Shown: piece by piece, positions 55,268 to 64,000 of the stretch | Position numbering within the stretch: the stretch's first letter is position 1 | How the letters are laid out: the number at the start of each line of letters is the position of its first letter | DNA from: Siderastrea siderea | Taxonomy: Eukaryota > Cnidaria > Anthozoa > Scleractinia > Rhizangiidae | NCBI GenBank assembly: GCA_964030785.1 | Contig: OZ034968.1 | Location: 24,008,186 to 24,072,185 of the forward strand | Direction: 5' to 3' | Length of the DNA: 64,000 nt | Notes under the pieces: model-generated | What the model was told of the DNA's origin: nothing | Database searches by the model: none | Seen by the model: only the letters and a program-made list of their open reading frames with translations | Made by a program: the position numbers and the translations under genes

Positions 55268-55784
55268 TCTATGGCTCATCCCACAGCGATTCATTCCACG
55301 GTGGTTCATCCCACAGTTGTTCATCCCACGGTGGTTCATTCCACGGTGGTTCATCCCACAGTGGTTCATCCCACGGTGGTTCATTCCACGGTGGTTCATG
55401 TCACGGTGGTTCATCCCACAGCGATTCATTCCACGGTGGTTCATCCCACGGTGGTTCATCCCACGGTGGTTCATGTCACGGTGGTTCATCCCACGGTGGT
55501 TCATTCCACGGTGGTTCATTCCACGGTGGTTCATCCCACGGTGGTTCATTCCACGGTGGTTCATCCCACGGTGGTTCATCCCACAGCGATTCATTCCACG
55601 GTGGTTCATCCCACAGTTGTTCATCCCACGGTGGTTCATTCCACGGTGGTTCATCCCACGGTGGTTCATCCCACGGTGGTTCATCCCACAGTGGTTCATC
55701 CCACGGTGGTTCATCCCACGGTGGTTCATGTCACGGTGGTTCATCCCACAGTGGTTCATGTCACGGTGGTTCATGCCACGGTGG
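55268..55784. repeat. 15-bp minisatellite, about 34 units
   Basis: Head-to-tail TTCATCCCACGGTGG with variants (CCCACAG, GTCACGG, CACAGCGAT) that recur in a higher-order pattern. As 15 is a multiple of 3 and the unit lacks stops, several frames stay open, e.g. repeated GMNHR on the minus strand and TVVHP on the plus. It runs straight into the right direct repeat. Confidence 0.95.
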
Positions 55785-58368
55785 TTCGCGGTCTTGTTGC
55801 GTAGGCTAAAAGGTTTCCTCCAACCTCCCGCCCTGGTTTCCTCCGACAATGTTGATTGAAATAGCTGTATATGAAAGATACTGTTTTCATTGTTTCATCA
55901 AACTACAAGACTACTGGCAAAATTTGAAACTTGAGTATTCATCCGTAACATAATTAAAGCAATTGTTGAGTGGCAGCAAAACTACCAGTAGATTACAGAA
56001 AATCAATGATAAACGTGCTTTGAACCCTCGGGGGTACTCAATAAAGTTTAAACGGGGAGGCTCCTCCCGCAGGCTCAAACCCTTACCCTTAAATATACTA
56101 ATTTTACCAAAATGGTACCGCTTTCATATACTTAGACCAAAATTGCACCCCTTTCTTATACTTTAAGGATGAGCCAAAACAATAGCATTTCCTACGACTG
56201 CCACATTTTTCCCGGAGTTTCAGTCGTTTTGGCTCAGTTGCTCAAAGGCTCCAAGCTTGTTTGTGTTTAGCTTTGTTATTTCTGCCAAAATTTGGCACCC
56301 TTTCATACGCTTAGCTTTAGCCGCCATCTCTTTCACTCTGCGGCGGATTTGGTGACCCTTTCATATACTAAAACGACGATTTTCTCCACCCTTTAGTATA
56401 CTGCGAGCTTAAAAAAGGCACCCCTTTCGGGCGGAGCCTCCCCCTATAGCCCACTATGGGGAGCCCCCCAGGGACTTTGACGTTTAGACAAAGTTTTGGC
56501 CAACTTAGTTTTGTTTTAAGTTTTGTTCTAAGTTTTTTTGTTTTATCGTGGGTCAGCTCAATAGATAGTCAAATACGATAAAAAAGCAATGCTGATTCAA
56601 CGGTAGGGAAACTGTATATATTTTACCAATATTTCAAAAGGCACAGCCTTTCTTGGTCTTTCTTCTTCAGGGTCTTACAGAGAATGACTCTAAGGGTAAA
56701 AACGTTACAATTTAAACTCAGGGCATAAAATATGATACTAGAATAACAACATATAAGAGCTTATATTACAACGTTTAAAAACTGGCCTAAAAACTAAAAA
56801 CGTTACGATTTGAAATTTACATTTAAAGAAACTAATATTACAACGTTAAAAAACTGGCGAAAAAACTAAAAACGTTACGATTTAAAATTTGAAAAATATC
56901 TAACATAAGCAGGATACCTGATACTATAATAACATAAGCTTAAGTGATAGGGATAAAGTATCCCGTTAAACTCTAAATACGTTACAATGCGAAATAAGAA
57001 AGTCGGAAAATACCAAAAAAAAAATACAAAAAAACATACAAAAAATACAATTGAAAATACAAACAAACACGGAGGATGAAGAACCGGAAAAAGTGTCATG
57101 TTTCATCTCTCCTATTTAAACCTAGAGGTTCCAAGGTTTGACCTCAATCGATGAGGTATGCCTCTCTAGCTTTTCAATTCGTACACTGGCACTGTCACGG
57201 TTAGATTTCATTAGATCAAGAGGAATAAGTTGCATGTCATTAGCATTACGGTCGTTTGAAAGAAAATGTTCTGAGACTGCAGTAGGTTTAGAAATGTTAG
57301 TTTGTTTGTCAGCAGGTCTACGATGTTCGTTGAAGTGGTCCTTGAGTCGTCGTTTGGCTATGTATTGTTTGTAACGTTTTTAGTTTTTTCGCCAGTTTTT
57401 TAACGTTGTAATGTTAGCTTCTTTAAATATAAATTTCAAATCGTAACGTTTTAGTTTTTAGGCCAGATTTTAAACGTTGTAATATAAGCTCTTATATGTT
57501 GTTATTCTAGTATCATACAGTTATACCCTGAGTTTAAATTGTAACGTTTTTGCGCTTAGAGTCATTCTCTGTGGGACCCTGAAGAAGAAAGGCTGTGCCT
57601 TTCGAAATATTGGTAAAATGTATACAGTTTCCCTACCGTTGAATCAGCTTTGCTTTTTCTATCGTATTTGGTTCTTTATTTTTTGCGGATTAGATCCTTT
57701 ACTACAGGATCCGGTACTTTTATTTTGTTACAGTGGTCCATGCAAAGTTTATTGTCTTTAATAGAGAGTGGGGCTGGGATGTAGGTGGGGTGGTAGAGAG
57801 AGGGGTGAATAGAGGAAATACGATATATTAGATGGTGGAATATTTGTTATATGCGCATATCTTACCCTGCAAAAAATACCATAACGATTCCCTGAAAAAT
57901 CATAACCCTCGTACGTGGGGAATAACGTCTATTTGCAGAGAGGACCTTTAATACTCGTTAAGATTGGAAGATAGGCCGTGGGACGCTCGTATCACAGTCA
58001 TTTTTCATGCCATTTTTCAACTAACAATGCAATCCGAGGGCCTAGCTGAGTTACTAGATTTTTCCTAGACCCGGAAGTTGGAGTGACAAACGACCGCTGG
58101 ACGTGAACGGGCTTTAATAGGCGGGGAATTGATTAAAGGTGGGAGGGGGTAATTCGGGTCCTTGAACCTTTTTCAGCAATCCCGCTTAAACCAAACACTT
58201 TCTCACAACCCATCGGGTCTTAAATTTGCTGTTCAGGTATAGCATACTGTTGGAAGAATAATTACCATCAGAACGTTATTATTTCAGTGAAACATCATAA
58301 ACATAAATAAACTGCGAACACATTCTGTATTTTTGCGTGAGTTGGCCTGCGATAGGGCGTATGAACCC
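55785..58368. repeat. 2.58 kb direct repeat, right copy
   Basis: Same orientation and nearly the same sequence as 35776-38360. The flanks differ: the 15-bp array on the left, GCGCGGTCAAAGG on the right. Contains the second G/C-bounded repeat (about 56028-56483) and the second Penelope-like remnant. Confidence 0.95.
56569..57670 (-). mobile_element. Penelope-like element remnant with inverted arms (copy 2)
   Basis: Counterpart of 36561-37662 with a few substitutions. The GIY-YIG-like frame is at about 57380-57122 on the minus strand, with the same stop. The few changes between the copies suggest a recent duplication after the element had already decayed. Confidence 0.6.
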
Positions 58369-59626
58369 GCGCGGTCAAAGGACAAAAGGTCTGGAGCGAG
58401 TGTGAATTCGAAGAGTGAGACTTGAAGGAGACGCTAATCCCTTGGGTGGCTACGGGTGTGGGAGGCCTGCGCACTACTGCTCATATTCACGCTTTCGGCG
58501 TTTTGCTCCTTGCCAGTATCCTCATTTTTGGCGATTCCAATTTTAAGAGACAAAAGCGTCAGCTCTGCGGTCTACATCATATCAAGATCAGCTTGTGAAT
58601 GGGGTCCCTAATGAAGGTATGAATGAAATTCTAAAAATGAAAAAAAAAAAAAAAAACGAAGGCAACACGACTAATAAGTAGTTAGCCTTGGTATTATTTA
58701 GACCTCGGATAGTATTCCCTCATATAGGCTGTATCGCTGTGTGTGCCTCTAAAGGAACATGTGAAATTGGGTAACGTTAATAGCCCATGTCTCCTGGGAA
58801 CGTTTTGCCTGCTCGTCTGAAGTAGAGTATAGGCTCATCTGTATAGGGCATAAGTTCTAATGCCCTGTATAGGATATAGACTTATGGCCTGACAAAAGGA
58901 AGGGGAATTTCTGGGTTGGGTCTAAGTAGAGGACGAGGAATCGTACTGATATAGACTCAAATACAGGGTTGGCATTCCAAGAACTGTGCCACAGGCTCCA
59001 CCCAAGAATTGAGAGGGGTACCATCCAAGTTTAAAGGCCAAAGAGTGAGACTGTCCTGTGATGCCACGAACAGTCCTTCTTTCTGCTCAGGGATAGCCGG
59101 GCGAGAAGAACATGTGACGATGACGCTACGGCGGTCTAACTTATCACACGACACGCACGTTACATTTCCACGCGGCAACCGACTCTAGCGTACGTTCGTA
59201 ATTATTGTTTGACTATCGCAGAGAAGAACGAGGGACTGCTGACTAGTGCACGTGATGTCATTTGTTTTCTTATATTTATCTCACAGCGCAAAATAACAAC
59301 TGGGATTGTTCAGTTTACGTTTCGAATTTCAGTGGTGAACCACAATAGTAGTTGACCGAGCAGTGCTCATAGTGAAGAAACTACATGTGTTTGCCTCTTA
59401 TGATCGAAAAATTCAAGAAAACATATTCTTCGCTAACGAATTTCAACTGGAGCTTGTCAAAAAGTCACCATCTATGTTTAGCGGTTACCACATGACGTCA
59501 CTGAGCCCAGAAAAAATCTTGGCATCGTTTCATTACACTTAGCAAACAAACAAGTAGGAGGTTTAAATTTGCGAAAAGGACCTCAGCGATTTTCGATGAT
59601 TTGAGCCCAAACAAGACAGTGTTTGC
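58369..59626. other. Upstream region of RAB27, no gene recognised
   Basis: Contains a G-rich 'ATATAGGCTGTATCGCTGTG' style repeat (about 58710-58980) and a short minus-strand frame at 58957-59178 without recognisable domain. The last 300 bp probably hold the promoter and 5' UTR for the first RAB27 start exon. Confidence 0.45.
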
Positions 59627-59791
59627 ATGATGTCCGAGGAAGAGGATCAAGGAAGAGAATATCTCATCAAATTTTTAGCGCTGGGTGACTCAGGAGTAGG
59701 CAAAACCAGTCTTCTTTACCAGTACACGGATGGACATTTTAACCCTAGATTTGTGCCTACGATAGGGATCGACTTCAGGGAAAAGCGCGTG
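59627..59791 (+). CDS. RAB27: RAB27 alternative first coding exon A
   Basis: 55 codons from ATG 59627 ([20 protein letters not shown]) to the donor GTACGT at 59792. Encodes the P-loop GDSGVGKTS and switch I ([14 protein letters not shown]). Rab27 GTPases drive exocytosis of lysosome-related organelles and dense granules. The donor phase (0) is the same as in exon B, so either can join exon 63714-63802. The N-terminus is longer and more acidic than in exon B. A second in-frame ATG (59630) follows immediately. Confidence 0.85.
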
Positions 59792-60800
59792 GTACGTACT
59801 ACATAAGTTGTGAATTAGACAATGCAACCACATTATTTCACCGGGTTAAAACTGAGTTTGAGAAAAATTTGGCACGAATACCATTGATCAGTTTCCCGTT
59901 CAATACGTGTACCTCTATGATTACCCGATTTAATGGTAATGAAACTTTCTCCTTTTATAAAGTTGTACATTCACTATCAAAGACATTACTCCGCTTCCCT
60001 TTTTCGTCAAAAAAATACACATACAAAGATCAGAGAACTTCTCGCAGGAGGAAATTTAATTCAGTAGTATGGTTTTCATTCAGTTCCTCGAGCGTTTTAT
60101 ATGATCAGTATGATGCATCGATGGGGCAAAGTCGTCGCTCTTCTTTGGACATAAATAGTATTAAATGGTTTTGTACTTAAAATCCTTTCTTGGTTCATTT
60201 CAAAATTTCTCTAATTTTCAAATTCTCGGGACCTTTCACTTCATAATAATTAACGCCGAATGCGTGATCATTTGTAAGGGCGCCCAGAAGATTGTCGAAG
60301 CAAATGACATGTCTATTACAGGTACCTGCTGTTTGAAAAAGTGATTGAACAAACTCTCCTCCGCCGAGGCTCCTGCTAGCGAACACCAGTGAAAGAAAAA
60401 ACGGAAGCGGGAGCGCTGGGGAGCTTGAGAAAACGGAAGCGCGGGGAACCCGCGGGCCTTACTTTTTCCCTCTATCCAGGCTTCGCGCGTTTTTTCCCAA
60501 GCTGCAGTGCTGTAGCTGTAGGCCTCTGGGGAGGAGAGAGAGTTTTCCCGCAAAATAATTTCAAAGATTTAAGTCACTACTAATATATACGACGTAGATG
60601 TTTTAAAGATATACTTTACTGAATCCTTTTGCAGATACAATTAGATGGTTTATATCTTTAATTTCTTGGTCTGAGTGAAATACATTTTCGGAGCTGTCTG
60701 GAATGATTCAAAAGGCTGAGGATTCCCTAACCCCACCCCCAAGCAATCATCTTGCTTATTGCCGCCAATTTTCCACATTTACAATGAGAATGGCGAAGTA

Positions 60801-60840
60801 ACCAATCAGAGTGCACAACAGTTTTTGACGGACCAATCAG
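60801..60840 (+). promoter_or_regulatory. Two CCAAT boxes upstream of RAB27 exon B
   Basis: ACCAATCAGA at 60801-60810 and GACCAATCAG at 60831-60840, spaced exactly 30 bp and 63-102 bp before the ATG at 60903. Paired CCAAT boxes (NF-Y type) at this distance suggest a separate promoter for exon B. Confidence 0.55.
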
Positions 60841-60902
60841 ATGAGCCGTTAGATAAACATCACGTTGTACCGCAAGTTTGAAGGAAAACTCCCGAGTCAA
60901 AT

Positions 60903-61055
60903 ATGGCGGACGCCGATTACGATTACCTTTTAAAATTCTTGGCTCTGGGAGATTCCGGCGTTGGAAAAACTAGCCTCCTATTTCAGTACACGGATGGGAC
61001 ATTTAATCCTAAATTTATTTCTACTGTAGGAATAGATTTTCGTGAAAAACGTGTG
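60903..61055 (+). CDS. RAB27: RAB27 alternative first coding exon B
   Basis: 51 codons from ATG 60903 ([16 protein letters not shown]) to donor GTAAGT at 61056. Same P-loop (GDSGVGKTS) and switch I ([14 protein letters not shown]). The [15 protein letters not shown] opening is the form usual in animal Rab27. The exon ends at the same codon and phase as exon A, so the two are mutually exclusive alternatives for one downstream gene. Confidence 0.9.
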
Positions 61056-62420
61056 GTAAGTGATATCCTTTGTTAGATGGTTTTGCCGAAGAACTTGCTC
61101 TGACAATATTCTAGGAAATTGAGAATTTTTATTTCATTAATATTTTAAGTTAAACCTTGGGTGGATACTTGCGCTCAAAGAAATTATAATCGGTAGTGTT
61201 CTGTGGAAATGTTATTTAAGCTTAACTCATGTTTAACAAGCTATCCATCTTCGTGATCACTGATATTTTAGCGTCCTTTTATAAACACTTCGCTTTCAAT
61301 TGAACCATAAGCTTGTAATAAGCTTACGTGCACGTTGCCATTTTAGCATTTTTCTTCTCGAATCGTCAAATCACTACGATACACATATCAACCCCGGTTT
61401 TATTCGCACCAAACTTTGAAAGCCTGGAAGATTATTGTTTACGGTAGTTGAATAATTACTCAAATCTCTCTCACTCAGTTATACCGAAACAATATTCTTA
61501 TATAATTTCCGGTATGATTTCTTTACAAATAAGGGATCAGTGACTCCAAAAAACGACGGTAACTGCTTTATTTTTAAGTACAGGTTGAATTCCATAAGGA
61601 GCTGTCAGGGCAACAGCTCACACAGCATAATTTCATTGTGAATGTTTTGCAATTTAAATAGGTAAACTGTGTGTCTTAAATTTCATTTGAATTTCAAATC
61701 ATTTAGGAGTCAGTTTCGGTCCAAGACAACCGAAATACAAAACAAAATATCCCCACTAATTTTATTTCACTCTTCATAACATAACTGTGTGGTTTCTTGT
61801 TGAGACGGTTTGAAAATACTAGTAAAATTTAACATTTATGGCAATAGCATAAATACAAAAGATAAAAACTCCTTTTCAAATAGCAGCTGGCTGCTGAGAA
61901 ACAATGAGGGTAGAACCCGCCAGCTACCAGCAACATTTAATCAAAAATAAAGGAAACTAATGAGCTATGACCCAGATTATAAATTTGGCCGAAATCATTC
62001 ACAATCACTACAGCCAAATAGATTTTTTCAAGCACAGCAGTGTCACGTACAGGTGTTTGCAAGTTTTCTAATTTAAGAAAAATGCAAATTTATTTTTGCT
62101 CATTTAAATATTTCCAAAGTTACGATAATTTATTGTTTGTTAGGGTCTATTTACACTGGTTATTTTTTCTGACATGTTTCTCCGAAAAGTCTGGAAAAAT
62201 TTTTAGGTCCCGAAAGTACACGTACCTCTCTAAGCTCTCAGAAATGTTTGTGTGTGTGTTTCCTCAAAGTGCAGGTAATTTGCAGGCTTGAAAAAAATCA
62301 CTTTATTTTTTCTAGATCAATTATGGTTGCTCATAAGCTCTCCAGAATTTTTTTTCTGGAAATTCTTTCCCAATTACCGGTAAATGCTGTTGCAGAGGCA
62401 TTGTTCTTAAGGATAAAGTT
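61056..62420. other. RAB27 intron, nothing coding seen
   Basis: AT-rich intron following exon B. No supported exon. A possible third promoter or UTR exon cannot be judged. Confidence 0.5.
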
Positions 62421-62426
62421 TGTCCC

Positions 62427-63060
62427 TTGCAAAAACATAGCAACAGATTTAGGGTGGAACTCAAGCAGACCATGCGTGAATGTAAGGTATTGTCAGTGTG
62501 TGAATGTAAGGGTTTCAACTTTCTTGTTCCTTTGAATGGCTCAATCTGTGATAACATCACAGCTTGGGGTGGCGCAGTGTGGCAAAACAACAGGAAAATA
62601 TTTAAATGGTTTGCAGGAAAGCATGGTAGTACCAGTTGCTTTAGGGCTAAGTCTGACGCTTTTGAGGTTACTCAAATCTGGATGGAAAGCAATGCTAGGG
62701 GAGAGGACAGTGTTGTAACACTGACTGATTACCTGAGACTCGGCAATAGGCTGCAGTCTGGCCATGAGAGAGTCTTAGGTCAAAAGTATTAACATCAAAG
62801 CCAACTACTGAACTACGTACATCCCAGGCTAGTTGGGCGTTTGGTACAATGAGATTGCAGATCAGCTGGCCGGAGCAAGAATCCATTGGCTCCATCCAAC
62901 TACACCAATCTCAGAAATAGACTGTGGGTGCAGGTTAGAGAGAACTCACCCTGTAGTAGAACTGGGTGGTCTTATAGCAATATAGAAAATGCAGGTACAG
63001 GCACCAAGTTTGGACATCGGGCTAATCAACAGTATAGAGAAGTTTGCCATGGATCAACAC
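62427..63060 (+). pseudogene. Possible decayed retroelement RNase H region
   Basis: In the RAB27 intron. With frame changes, fragments such as FRAKSDAFEVTQIWME, ARGEDSVVTLTD and YNEIADQLAGARI resemble, in order, the QAE..A, TDSQAA and GNE.AD.LA blocks of retroelement RNase H domains. Stops and shifts separate them. Weak evidence from pattern memory only. Confidence 0.35.
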
Positions 63061-63713
63061 TGAACAAGTTCTTGTGATTTCTCCAGCAACACTGAAAGAA
63101 ACACTCAGGGCAGGAAGGTCCTAGCACTATATCTTGTGAAGTTCACCAGAACCAGAACCAAACCTTTCTTGAGTCGTAGCCTAAGAAATGAAATTGTGTC
63201 ATTTACATTTTTTTCCCACTGGTGCTTAAAACCTTGATTAAAAACATGTATTGTACCTCAATTCTGGCTTTCAGATTCATTTGGCTTTTTTTACCTTTAC
63301 AAACCAGAGTACCAGAGTACATGGAACTCAGGAACTGCCATGAGTGCTTTTGATCTTCCTGGTGTGTCCATCCTGAAGGAGATTTATTGTGGCAATTTAC
63401 AAACAGCCTAAATTGCCTAAAACCACAGTTAATATGCAATCATTTTCCAAACAACTGGGGGGATTCAAGGGCTTCAGTTAAAAAATCTTACTGTAGATCA
63501 AAATGATATTGAAATAAAAAGCATTTGTAATGGTAATCATATTTAATATTACTGGTAATTGATAACACACAAAGTAACATGCAAATAACATTTTACTAAA
63601 AGTTTTGAAATCCTTAATGAAGAAAAACAAGATGTTTCATGAAGTTAAAATTACACTCATTCATAGGTTATAGCTTGCAGTTCAAAATAAAGTCGCCACT
63701 CTACTTTCCACAG

Positions 63714-63802
63714 ATACACCATCCTCTGAATCCAGATGGTAGCCGTTCAACAAGAGGGCAGAGGGTTCATCTACAACTTTGGGATACGGCTGGACAGGAA
63801 AG
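63714..63802 (+). CDS. RAB27: RAB27 shared second coding exon (gene continues past window)
   Basis: 89 bp after acceptor TTTCCACAG: IHHPLNPDGSRSTRGQRVHL then QLWDTAGQER, ending in two bases of a split codon before GTCAGT. RGQRVHLQLWDTAGQER with its preceding insert is specific to Rab27 among Rabs; WDTAGQE is switch II. Both upstream exons end phase 0, matching this start. The remaining exons (NKxD, SAK and C-terminal prenylated cysteines) lie outside the window. Confidence 0.92.
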
Positions 63803-64000
63803 GTCAGTTGTAACAGCCTAACATTTGTATTTGGATAAACTGTGTTGTGTTACTGTGTCTTTCAATAATGTGCTCTAACTCTATGAGTTCAATATTCAAC
63901 CAACCTTATGGTTTTCAGTGCTGTCAGACATCATGATGGGAGTCTGTGAAAACAAGGAAATTAGGCTCAGTGAGATTAAAAGGTCACATTTGTGTGCTGT

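Noticed and set aside
1..64000. tRNA, rRNA or CRISPR features
   Set aside because: No tRNA A/B-box plus cloverleaf, rRNA core or regularly spaced direct repeats with unique spacers were seen; the minisatellites have no spacers.

Overview
The window is animal nuclear DNA: AT-rich, intron-rich and crowded with short transposon remnants. Gene content and repeat style suggest a cnidarian, probably an anthozoan (coral or anemone). The species is an inference; no taxon marker was tested. Spliced models were built by hand from GT/AG sites, reading frame and exon phase.

Layout, left to right. 218-1457 (+): 3' end of a MORN-repeat gene. 3085-5005: three small non-autonomous DNA elements, including a PIF/Harbinger-type element with a TAA target duplication. 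5597-8117 (-): ANGEL-family exonuclease/phosphatase gene. 11326-12222 (+): cyclin H in a single exon. 16532-35226 (-): complete 15-exon guanine deaminase gene (472 aa), whose introns hold nested MITEs, foldback elements, two minisatellites and a 1.7 kb inverted-repeat element carrying a RecQ-like helicase fragment.

35776-58368 is the most unusual part. Two 2.58 kb near-identical direct repeats (35776-38360 and 55785-58368) bracket about 17.4 kb. Each contains a remnant that looks like a Penelope-like element, with inverted arms around a GIY-YIG-like coding fragment. On their inner sides lie inverted arrays of one 15-bp minisatellite. Between them is a plus-strand gene of at least 24 exons (40636-53673), in which every inferred junction keeps phase. 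It would encode about 1,950 residues: C2H2-like fingers, a SWIM finger, a KDZ/HMGXB3-like transposase core, an OTU-like cysteine protease, a Ulp1/C48-like SUMO protease and a C-terminal F-box. The frame has one TGA (44776-44778), and its 3' end abuts a minus-strand LINE fragment. It is either a decaying large KDZ-type transposon gene or a partly domesticated one.

59627 to the right edge (+): 5' part of a RAB27 gene with two alternative first coding exons, both encoding the P-loop and spliceable to one shared exon at 63714-63802.

The host genes (ANGEL RNA-processing family, cyclin H of CAK/TFIIH, guanine deaminase, RAB27) show no common pathway. The transposase-protease-F-box gene stands apart because it joins DNA transposition with ubiquitin/SUMO control in one polypeptide.
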